Shown one piece after another: positions 5,891-13,064 of a stretch of DNA of 13,526 nt. Each line of letters opens with the position of its first letter. Positions within the stretch are counted from its first letter, which is position 1. The stretch spans positions 1 to 13,526 of the forward strand of contig DMBA01000151.1 of assembly GCA_003446315.1 (NCBI GenBank), in the 5' to 3' direction. The DNA is from Ruminococcus sp. GTDB taxonomy: Bacteria > Bacillota > Clostridia > Oscillospirales > Ruminococcaceae. A model generated the notes under the pieces. It was not told the DNA's origin, did not search any database, and saw only the letters and a list, made by a program, of their open reading frames with translations. The translations under genes were made by a program, and so were the position numbers.

Positions 5891-7244
5891 ACGCCGGCTG
5901 TTCCTGTCCGTCATCTTTGCCGCTTCTGCCGGCTGCATCGTCTGGTTTACGGCGCATCCGCCCAAACAGCATGCCCCGGAATCTCCGGTTTCGGAATCCG
6001 CTGAAACAGATACGGATGCCGTCCCGTTTTACAGTCTCAATCTGACTGCCGCTGCACGCAGCAATCTTGCAAGAGAATTCTCTGCCTATAACGTCAGCTA
6101 TGCGCCGCAGAACTACTATACCATGCTCGGCACGCTGCGCGATGCGTCCGGCGCTGTCATCTACGGCACCGATACCCTTGCCCGCGCTGCTTCCGAAAAA
6201 TCGTATCTGAATCAGCGCAACCGGCTTTGTATGTATCTCTACGGCGACCGGGAAAGCCGCGCAGATGCGATCATCGGCCCGGAAGCGTTGATGCGGACGG
6301 CAAAAGGAGAATCGCCGGTCTTTGTCACCGGTGACAGCTTGCAGCTCTCGATCCGTTCTGATCTCGAAGAACCGATCTGCAATCTGCTCTTTGATAACGG
6401 CATCTCCGGCGGCTGTATCATGCAGGATACCAAAACCGGCAGAATTGAAGTGCTCACGGCAACCAGCATCGCCGGCGATAATCAGAGCGATACCGTCTGG
6501 GAAGCGCTCCATCAGGAGAAAAGCGGGCTTTCCCAACTGGAATCCTGCCTGGATGCTTCCGCTGTCCGTGACTTCGGGCTTTCTGATGCGGATGCCGCTG
6601 CCTATTTCGATTATCATGCGCTTTCTTCTGTCCGCAATGCCAAAAATCCCGATACCGGCAATATCGAGAACGTCGAGCGCTGGCACTTTATGACCGATTT
6701 CGATTTGCTCGATGAAAGCGCGGACGGCAAGATCAGTCCGCTGCATCTCAATTCCGTTACACAGCGCATTTTTTCCGGATATGCTGCAACACCAACGCTG
6801 ATCGCTGCATATCTGCGCCCCGATCAGCAGCAGGAGATCACCATTCCGCAGGAACCGAAATGCGGTGTGCCTATCCCGCAGGAAATCATAAATGCCTGTC
6901 AGGCGCGGTATCAGCAAACCGAACAGACCGATTCTGCTTCTTTGCAGTACCGCACCGATGAACTGCACGATTTTCTCTATATTACAGGCAGGATCGTTTC
7001 CAATGACGGCTCGATTGATAAATGCTTTACGCTCTATGCGCGGAATCCGGTCGGCGAGGATACCCGCAATCGCTGTATCTTGCAGCTCCCGAAATGTATC
7101 GCCTATTATCTCATGCATGCCGTTACGGAATCCGCTGCATCTGATGAAACTGCACCCGCTGTGACGGATCTGCCGGATGCGCAGGAAACAACCGTGACTT
7201 CTGATATTGCGCCGCAACCCATCGAGGGGGGAACACAAGAATGA
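5850..7244 (+). CDS. Membrane-anchored, catalytically dead PBP-like protein
   Basis: Protein of 464 residues: short basic cytoplasmic tail, one transmembrane helix (about 15-33), Thr/Ser/Pro-rich spacer, then an outside domain with class B PBP landmarks. GTLRDASGAVIYG matches the 'DRNG-LA' strand, GDSLQLSIRSDLEEP (from 161) the 'GD-VQLTID-LQ' segment, GGCIMQDTKTGRIEVL (from 187) the 'GA-VV-DPKTGEILAL' strand, and ISPLHLNSV (from 295) the 'VTPLQMA' segment. Yet no SxxK follows the first strands, no SxN is found, and where KTG would fall there is no Lys-Thr-Gly; the final strands FLYITGRIVSNDG align with LLITGFLTKDG of the active transpeptidase at 1643. The frame is intact, so this is a pseudoenzyme rather than a broken gene. 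Start ATG 5850 has GGGAGG six bases upstream inside the SEDS gene. Likely role: structural or regulatory partner of the SEDS protein. The C-terminal 45 residues are a Thr/Ala-rich tail. Confidence 0.72.
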   Translation: MPINEKNRLGQLGKRRLFLSVIFAASAGCIVWFTAHPPKQHAPESPVSESAETDTDAVPFYSLNLTAAARSNLAREFSAYNVSYAPQNYYTMLGTLRDASGAVIYGTDTLARAASEKSYLNQRNRLCMYLYGDRESRADAIIGPEALMRTAKGESPVFVTGDSLQLSIRSDLEEPICNLLFDNGISGGCIMQDTKTGRIEVLTATSIAGDNQSDTVWEALHQEKSGLSQLESCLDASAVRDFGLSDADAAAYFDYHALSSVRNAKNPDTGNIENVERWHFMTDFDLLDESADGKISPLHLNSVTQRIFSGYAATPTLIAAYLRPDQQQEITIPQEPKCGVPIPQEIINACQARYQQTEQTDSASLQYRTDELHDFLYITGRIVSNDGSIDKCFTLYARNPVGEDTRNRCILQLPKCIAYYLMHAVTESAASDETAPAVTDLPDAQETTVTSDIAPQPIEGGTQE

Positions 7245-8374
7245 AAAAAACAGATCGGCTGCTTTTGCTCTATTATCTCGCTGCAATGTTGATTTATGCG
7301 CTCCATACCGCGGTGCGCTTCGGGCTGCTTGCCTTTTCCGGCAGCTTTTCGGAGATCGCTGCGGCTCTCTCTGACCATACCTTCCGGCTCTCCGATTTTA
7401 TCGCGTTCCGGAGTGAGGAATCGCTGAACCGGCTCTATGTGCTGAATCTTTCCCGCGGCTTTCTCATCTTTGCCGTGCTCTATATCCTCGGATGGCTCCT
7501 GCATGCTGCCGTCCGGCAAACCAATGCCGATGATACCGATATCCCGGCATATGATGCCTATGCGGATGATGACGAGTACGACGAATATGACGATGATGAT
7601 AACTATGATGACTACGATGAATATGAGGACGATGCGCCGGCTCCGCAGATGCCTGCGCCCGCTTTCAGAAAGGACGATTCTGTGAAACGCAGCCGCTTGT
7701 TCAAACGGGATGCTGCACCTGCTCCCGCAGCATCAGAAAATGAATTGGATGCGATGTTTGCCCCGCAGCAGCAGGATGCCGCTTCCTTTGATCCCTTTGT
7801 GCCGCAAAGTGCTGCCATCCCGCGCCGTGCGGAAGAATCCGGCCATCAGCAGCATGCGGACTATTTCTCCGATCTCTCTGCGGATGCCGATAATGTCCGC
7901 GTGATCGTCAAAATCACACAATATACCGAGGACGGCGAAGTGCTCGTTTCCTTCTTCTGCGGCGATACGCTCCGGCTGGAACGCTTTTCTACTGCCAGCC
8001 GTACTGCAAACCGTCCCGTCGGTGCAGGCGATATCAAGAAATTTATTCAGGAAACACGCAAATCAGACGATGTATTCTATGTGTATGATATCCGGAAAGC
8101 GGCGCAGACTCCTGTGCTGCTCGAAGGCGAGATGGAAGATGCTGTCCGGCTGCTCGACCGGAAGATCGTGCTCCGGATCTATCGGCAGCAGATGCTCTTT
8201 ATTACACCGCAATACGATATCCGTACCGTCGAAAGTGAATCGCAGGCTCCGGCTGCCGTCTGGGCGGTGCCCGGTGTCAATAACAGTGCATCCCGTACAC
8301 GTTCTTATATCAAAACGTTCTATCATCTGGACGAGGGCATCTCTTATGAAGTCGAAGTCCGGATCAAGCTGTAA
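7241..8374 (+). CDS. Two-helix membrane protein with extreme acidic-tyrosine linker
   Basis: Protein of 377 residues, family not recognised. Transmembrane helices lie at about 6-28 and 68-90; the basic N-terminus (MKKTDR) predicts both ends in the cytoplasm. After the second helix comes a low-complexity segment (about 105-133) made almost only of Asp, Glu and Tyr, for example DDDEYDEYDDDDNYDDYDEY, then a disordered Ala/Pro-rich stretch with a basic patch (VKRSRLFKRD), and a globular domain from about 217 to the end (DNVRVIVKITQYTEDG ... YEVEVRIKL). Start ATG overlaps the previous stop as ATGA and has GAGGGGGG upstream. Position directly before the GTPase gene and the predicted cytoplasmic C-terminal domain suggest that it recruits or anchors the GTPase at the membrane, possibly by charge through the acidic linker. 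That role is inference only. Confidence 0.8.
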   Translation: MKKTDRLLLLYYLAAMLIYALHTAVRFGLLAFSGSFSEIAAALSDHTFRLSDFIAFRSEESLNRLYVLNLSRGFLIFAVLYILGWLLHAAVRQTNADDTDIPAYDAYADDDEYDEYDDDDNYDDYDEYEDDAPAPQMPAPAFRKDDSVKRSRLFKRDAAPAPAASENELDAMFAPQQQDAASFDPFVPQSAAIPRRAEESGHQQHADYFSDLSADADNVRVIVKITQYTEDGEVLVSFFCGDTLRLERFSTASRTANRPVGAGDIKKFIQETRKSDDVFYVYDIRKAAQTPVLLEGEMEDAVRLLDRKIVLRIYRQQMLFITPQYDIRTVESESQAPAAVWAVPGVNNSASRTRSYIKTFYHLDEGISYEVEVRIKL

Positions 8375-8392
8375 ACGGAAGGAGCTTTCTGC

Positions 8393-9730
8393 ATGGGAAT
8401 CTGTAAATATTGCTTCAGCAAACAGGCAAGACCTTGCTTCGTTGTGCCGGCAAGCTGCGGGTATGATGCGTATCTCGAAGAAGATCCGACTTTGCAGCAG
8501 ACTTTGACCAATTATGACGTTTCGTTCAGCGCAAAACGCCTTGTCATCCCGCCGGAAGCCGTTTCGCTCTCCGATGAGGCGGCGTGGGAAGGCAGAGGCT
8601 ATGTCAGCAATATGCCCGCTGAACGCTCGCTGCTCGATTATGTGATGCTGCGGGATGCAGAGGATGAGGATGAACGGCAGGAAGCCGCTGTCATTAACGG
8701 GAAAGTCGCGCTCGTTCGTCCGGTGGATAATGCGCACCGTCCGCTGCTCATCAAACAGCTCGCTTGCAGCGAATGCCATACCATTCTCCCGTATCGTACA
8801 TTCTCCGAAGAAGATGCAAGAAGCCGCAATATGGCGGAAGAAGTGTTCCGCGTTGTGCTCATTGCCAATACTTCTGCCGGAAAAACCAATCTGACGGCGG
8901 CAATGTATGAGGAATTTGCAAACGGAAAAGCAGGCGTGGATCTCCAGATCTCCGAAACGCTGTTTTCCAAATATCATTGGAACACTGCACATGACCTGAA
9001 AGTGCTCGGAAAAGTGCCGCCCAGCACCCAGCACTCGACTCCGCCCCTTTCCATCGAATTTGAATCCGCTTCCGGCAGCCGCATTGCGGTCGATATTGTC
9101 GATACCAGAGGTGAGATCACGAAAGATCCCATTGATCTGGAACCGTGTCTGCTTGCGGATCTCATCATCTTTCTGGTCGATATCCGGGCGCATGATGCTG
9201 CCGGTGAAGATGCCGATGCCGCAGACTATATCACCGATATCGACCGGCTTGCAAAATATGTCTATGAGCTTTCCCAGCATGTTCACGATAAACGCATTAT
9301 TCTTGCATTTTCAAAATGTGATCTCTATGCGGAAGCCGCAAAAACCTTTATGTTCAGCGGTGATGCCGCCAAACAGCTCCCGCCGGAACATTTCCATGCA
9401 AATATGCGAAATTTGCGTAATTACAGGTTTTCTAATGATATGGATTCCTTTATGGATGCCGTTTGCAAAGAGATCAACAGCCAATGCCCGCCGGAACAGC
9501 GCATCAGTCAGCATGCGCAGTCGATCGTAAGCAAGATTATTACAGAATTGGTCGGGCACTGTAATAATATTTCCCGCTATCAAACCGATATCATGTGCGT
9601 TGCGCCCCTTGGAACCGGTACCTTCCGCGCCGATGACGGAACCGACCGGATCCATACAGACCGGCTGAATCCGCAGTATATCAGTGAATTGGTGGAGCTT
9701 ATCAAATTGTATGGGGGTGGTAATCAGTGA
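8393..9730 (+). CDS. Zinc-ribbon P-loop GTPase, TRAFAC type (DO-GTPase2-like)
   Basis: Cytoplasmic protein of 445 residues. GTPase motifs: P-loop IANTSAGKTN (157-166; the usual first glycine of GxxxxGK[ST] is alanine), G3 motif D237-T-R-G240 after the strand AVDIV, and G4 motif S307-K-C-D310 after IILAF, the guanine-specificity position. Cys4-x-x-Cys7 at the N-terminus and Cys125-x-x-Cys128-His just before the GTPase domain look like the two halves of one zinc ribbon split by an insert (about 23-120). This layout, zinc ribbon then CP-CH-LP-like turn then GTPase, fits from memory the DO-GTPase2 class found beside GAP1-type large partners in GTPase-centred bacterial gene clusters; the sub-family needs a profile search. 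RBS GGAAGGAG lies eight bases before ATG. The stop overlaps the next start (GTGA). Likely role: nucleotide-dependent switch controlling the wall module, with the flanking membrane proteins as partners. Confidence 0.82.
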   Translation: MGICKYCFSKQARPCFVVPASCGYDAYLEEDPTLQQTLTNYDVSFSAKRLVIPPEAVSLSDEAAWEGRGYVSNMPAERSLLDYVMLRDAEDEDERQEAAVINGKVALVRPVDNAHRPLLIKQLACSECHTILPYRTFSEEDARSRNMAEEVFRVVLIANTSAGKTNLTAAMYEEFANGKAGVDLQISETLFSKYHWNTAHDLKVLGKVPPSTQHSTPPLSIEFESASGSRIAVDIVDTRGEITKDPIDLEPCLLADLIIFLVDIRAHDAAGEDADAADYITDIDRLAKYVYELSQHVHDKRIILAFSKCDLYAEAAKTFMFSGDAAKQLPPEHFHANMRNLRNYRFSNDMDSFMDAVCKEINSQCPPEQRISQHAQSIVSKIITELVGHCNNISRYQTDIMCVAPLGTGTFRADDGTDRIHTDRLNPQYISELVELIKLYGGGNQ

Positions 9731-11829
9731 TCTATCGTGCAACACGGGTTTCCCGCAGCGAGGGCTTCCGCTGGGATGCCGGTACACCGCTGGATTATCA
9801 GCATGCTTCTGATACGCTCATGGGCTGCCAGATCTCTGACCGCCCGTATTATGTCATTTGCGGACATGCGCCGCTGCGTGTCACCATCTCCGCCGGACAG
9901 CGTGTCGATTCCCGCGAAAACAGACTCTATTCCGCCGAAGAACTGGAATGGAAACCCGATGCCGCAGGCGGTGCCATGCTGCTCGCTGCGCTCCTCAGCG
10001 GCGCAAACGGACAGGGAACGGTCGTTTATCCGGATCAGGAACGGTTTGAACAGGCTTTGTGCTATGCCGCTGCCCATCTCCCGCGTTCCCGTACCGGTCA
10101 TATCATTATCAGCGAAAATGTGCCGGAATTCGGTACCACTGTGCTGCTTGTTTTTCGCCGCGATGCCCATATCCGTCCGGCTTATGAGTGGATCGCTGCG
10201 CTGCCGGAATTCGCTGCACCCGCAAAAGGCATCGCTGCACCCAATGCCGACGGCGCTTACCCCAGCTTCGATGCCGTCTATGATGCGATCGTTCATGCAA
10301 ACAGTCAGAACCATGATCTCCGCATCCTGACATTTCTGGCGTTTGCCTGCGGCGCAGAACCCGACCCGCGCAGTTTTGCCGATTATGCCAAGTATATGCA
10401 GGCGTTTCAGCCCGATGAAGCCCTGATCCGCAGCTTCTTTACTGCCGTTCCCGATCAGGAATTCGATGTGCCCACGATGCTGCCGGTGCTCTATGGTCTT
10501 TCCGGCACGCAGGGTGACCGGATCCTTGCTGCCTGTGTGCGCAGCAATCTGACAACGGAACAACTGAAAGCCGTCGAAGCCGCTGCACCGCCCCCGAAAA
10601 TCGGCAATATCGTCAGCTCCTTTGCCCGTGCCTATGAGCTGGGCTATGAGAAATTTTCCCTCGAAAAAGCAAGCATCGCAGAATTGTTTGAGCTGTATCA
10701 GTATATCTCTGACAGCCGCATTCCGTCTGCCGATCTCCGCCATACGCTCTCCCATGACGAGAACAGCGTTTCTATGGTTGAACTGATCGCTGCTGCCGAA
10801 CAGCAGGAAAAACATCCCGGTGATGCAAAAACCAAAGTGCACGGGGTCATGCCTGCGGTGCTCTATTGGTATGATGTGTGCAATAAAGAAGAATGTGCTG
10901 CCCTCTACGGCAATCCGCAGACCGCTGCCAAAATGATGGCACAGGTCAAAATGCTCGCTTTGCCAAAAAGAATGCAGAAGCTGGAATTTCGGGATGACTT
11001 CTATCAGCAGGAAGCACCGAAGACCCGTCTGCGGGATGTGCAGAATCTGCCGCGGCTTTTGCTCGCAGGTCTGCTTGCTGTCCTTGCACTGCTCGCTGTC
11101 GGCGGTGTGCTCGGCGGCGCTTTGACCTATGGGAAAATGCAGCATACGGATACGCCCCCTGCGGCGCAGACTACCCAAACCACCAATGCTGTCAACAGCA
11201 CCGGAACTGCCCTCAGCTCTGACAGTGCGCTTTTGACCGGTACGACGCAAACCGTTTCTGCCGTCACGATCCCGCAGGAATCTGCCGGTCTTCGGACACA
11301 GGATTGCAGAATGGATGCCGAATCACAGGCGGACGCAGAGGCGTTTCTGACCGGAAATGCCGATCTGCCTGCCGGTTGGGATCTCGCACGCGGCATCACT
11401 TATTGCAATATCACTTCTGCCGATCTTGCCGCTTTTTCTGCGGAAAATCAGCCCGCTGCCCGCTATATGATCCCGTATCAGAATGCGGATGGCTGCGGTA
11501 TCATTTGCCTGATGCGGCAGGATGACGGCAGCCTCGGGCTTTCTCAAATCGTGCCCGGACAGGATGCCGATACCATGCCGGCTGTCTGGTTCGATCTGCT
11601 CCGGATCGAACGCGATCTGAATAACCGGACTGCGGAACCTTCCGCTGTGATCCTGCTGATGTGTGCCGACGGCCCCTATCGGAAACTGGTCTATTCGGAA
11701 CTGGGCGGACAGGGCTATGTGATGCCGTATCTGTTCAGTGCGGATTCCGCCGGCGGCTTGCTCCCATTGCAGGACGGCGCTTCCTATCCGCTTCAGGATT
11801 ACTTGAAATGGCTCGGTTACAGCGGTTAA
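9727..11829 (+). CDS. Large single-pass protein partner of the GTPase
   Basis: Protein of 700 residues with a GTG start (9727) overlapping the GTPase stop as GTGA; the ribosome binding site is GGGGGTGG (9713-9720). Residues 1-440 are soluble and have no signal peptide, so they should be cytoplasmic; they comprise an alpha/beta N-terminal part (about 1-155, with HIIISENVPEFGTTVLLVF) and a helical part (about 180-430). One strong transmembrane helix follows at about 444-468, then a Thr/Ser/Ala-rich outside linker (475-505) and a globular outside domain of roughly 185 residues with several cysteines. I do not recognise the domains. The pairing of a DO-GTPase-like protein with a large neighbour recalls GAP1-type partners, which have a similar N/M/C build, but I see no decisive motif. 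The topology would allow a signal to pass between the cytoplasmic GTPase and the wall-facing machinery. Confidence 0.8.
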   Translation: MIYRATRVSRSEGFRWDAGTPLDYQHASDTLMGCQISDRPYYVICGHAPLRVTISAGQRVDSRENRLYSAEELEWKPDAAGGAMLLAALLSGANGQGTVVYPDQERFEQALCYAAAHLPRSRTGHIIISENVPEFGTTVLLVFRRDAHIRPAYEWIAALPEFAAPAKGIAAPNADGAYPSFDAVYDAIVHANSQNHDLRILTFLAFACGAEPDPRSFADYAKYMQAFQPDEALIRSFFTAVPDQEFDVPTMLPVLYGLSGTQGDRILAACVRSNLTTEQLKAVEAAAPPPKIGNIVSSFARAYELGYEKFSLEKASIAELFELYQYISDSRIPSADLRHTLSHDENSVSMVELIAAAEQQEKHPGDAKTKVHGVMPAVLYWYDVCNKEECAALYGNPQTAAKMMAQVKMLALPKRMQKLEFRDDFYQQEAPKTRLRDVQNLPRLLLAGLLAVLALLAVGGVLGGALTYGKMQHTDTPPAAQTTQTTNAVNSTGTALSSDSALLTGTTQTVSAVTIPQESAGLRTQDCRMDAESQADAEAFLTGNADLPAGWDLARGITYCNITSADLAAFSAENQPAARYMIPYQNADGCGIICLMRQDDGSLGLSQIVPGQDADTMPAVWFDLLRIERDLNNRTAEPSAVILLMCADGPYRKLVYSELGGQGYVMPYLFSADSAGGLLPLQDGASYPLQDYLKWLGYSG

Positions 11830-11849
11830 TATAAGGAAGGATGCTTGAT

Positions 11850-12992
11850 ATGAAACGAATCGTTCCGGCTGCCGCTGCGCTGCTTTTTCTCAGCGGATGC
11901 GGGAAAACGGTGCAGCAGACCGATAACAGCCTTGCGGATCTGGATTACCGGTTCTATCCCATCGAGGAGCAATATGGTTTGAAGCAGCCCGATGCGGCGC
12001 TCTTGCAGCGGCTGCGCTCCGGCTATGATGCCGTTCTGGATGCACGGCGTGCCCAGCTTACCGCTTTGATGCCTCCCAGCCCTGCCGAACCGGTCAACCG
12101 GGTGCCGGAAGACCCCGTTTTGCCCGTCAGCCGCTTTTCCCCAATGACAAAGCTCCTCTATGCCGATGATTTTACCCTGACTACCAATCCTGTTCTGATT
12201 ATGCGGCAGATCCTGACCGGTATGCCAGACGGCGCGGTGCAGGAATCCGATACGCAGCAGAAAGAGGAGAAGATCCCCCTTGCCGGTGTGCCTGCTGCTT
12301 CCTATGACAGCAGCGATGCACTGATTGCATCCGGGCTACAGCAATATTATTATAATATGCCGTATGAGATCGGGTTTTCGGATTGGGAAAATCTATATTA
12401 TGTGTATTTGTTCGATACCAGAGAACAGCTCTCCGTGATGGCGCTTTACTTCCGGTTCGATGATGCAAACCGGTTGATCGGCGTTGGGGCGGACAGCTTG
12501 TTCTATAATCCCTATGAGATCACGATGCAGGAAGACGGCCAATATTTGCCGCTTGCGATGCCGTCTGATCCGACGGCGCTCCCGCCGCTGCAGCATATTC
12601 GGGAGATGGCGCTCGCAAACCTCGGCAGCGTGCTTCCGGGCGGCAATGCTTCGGCACCGGCGCAGCCCGATTCCACGGACTGTACCCATAAACAGGAATT
12701 GCAATATTATTATAATCAGGAGCCGGATGATGCGCGGCTGCTCGCTGTCCGGACAATGGACTGGTATCTGCTGGAGCCGGAAACACCCCCCGAAACAACT
12801 ACGACAACCACTGAAACAACCGCCGCAGCGACAACTGTCACGACTGTGACGGAGACTGTTCCTGTGACAGAACCGCCGGCAACGGATCCGCCGCCCCCGC
12901 CTGTCACAATTCCGACGCTTCCGGATCCGGCTGCCGTTGTGACAGAGATCGTGGATGATCTCATCTCCGCGCTCCCGGAGATCTTGCCCTGA
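11850..12992 (+). CDS. Secreted lipoprotein with Thr/Pro-rich C-terminal tail
   Basis: Protein of 380 residues, function not recognised. The lipobox LSGC (Cys17) after a short hydrophobic signal predicts an outer-face lipoprotein. A coiled or helical first part (about 25-75, ending DAVLDARRAQLTALMPP) is followed by a Pro-rich spacer and a mixed domain (about 95-310) with tyrosine-rich segments LQQYYYNMPYEIGF and ELQYYYNQEPDD. The last 65 residues are a Thr/Pro linker of the type that usually precedes dockerins in Ruminococcus-like secreted proteins, but no dockerin follows; the end is a short acidic-hydrophobic helix (AAVVTEIVDDLISALPEILP). ATG 11841 abuts the ribosome binding site AAGGAAGG (11833-11840) with no spacing, so ATG 11850, nine bases downstream of it, is preferred. 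It is the last gene of the operon; the hairpin starting at 13007 follows. Confidence 0.8.
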   Translation: MKRIVPAAAALLFLSGCGKTVQQTDNSLADLDYRFYPIEEQYGLKQPDAALLQRLRSGYDAVLDARRAQLTALMPPSPAEPVNRVPEDPVLPVSRFSPMTKLLYADDFTLTTNPVLIMRQILTGMPDGAVQESDTQQKEEKIPLAGVPAASYDSSDALIASGLQQYYYNMPYEIGFSDWENLYYVYLFDTREQLSVMALYFRFDDANRLIGVGADSLFYNPYEITMQEDGQYLPLAMPSDPTALPPLQHIREMALANLGSVLPGGNASAPAQPDSTDCTHKQELQYYYNQEPDDARLLAVRTMDWYLLEPETPPETTTTTTETTAAATTVTTVTETVPVTEPPATDPPPPPVTIPTLPDPAAVVTEIVDDLISALPEILP

Positions 12993-13006
12993 AATAACGT
13001 ATGAAC

Positions 13007-13059
13007 AATAAAAGAATCACCCTTGCATGACAGTTGCCATACAAGGGTGATTCTTTATT
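13007..13059. terminator. Bidirectional intrinsic terminator between convergent genes
   Basis: AGAATCACCCTTG pairs perfectly with CAAGGGTGATTCT (13 bp); after one C/A mismatch the stem continues with ATG/CAT. The arms are flanked by A-rich sequence on the left (AATAAA) and T-rich sequence on the right (TTTATT, then TTATTTTT), so the hairpin can stop transcripts arriving from either strand. It closes both the ten-gene operon and the minus-strand dockerin gene. Confidence 0.9.
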
Positions 13060-13064
13060 GGGTC

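Noticed and set aside
5850..7244. Reading the PBP-like gene as a decayed pseudogene
   Set aside because: The frame is complete, has a proper ribosome binding site, and is coupled to its neighbours; framework strands are kept, so loss of catalysis looks selected rather than decay.
5817..7286. Long minus-strand open frame (489 codons)
   Set aside because: Antisense shadow of the pseudo-PBP gene, spanning beyond both its ends, with no ribosome binding site or recognisable domain.
9724..11250. Long minus-strand open frame (508 codons)
   Set aside because: Antisense shadow of the 700-residue gene, which has a GTGA-coupled start and a clean transmembrane helix.
8393..11829. Calling the GTPase pair a phage-defence or conflict system
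   Set aside because: GTPase/GAP1-like pairs occur in such systems, but no nuclease, protease or toxin effector is visible here, and the neighbours are wall enzymes.
12716..12964. Minus-strand Gly/Val/Ser-rich open frame
   Set aside because: It is the antisense image of the Thr/Pro-rich tail of the last lipoprotein.
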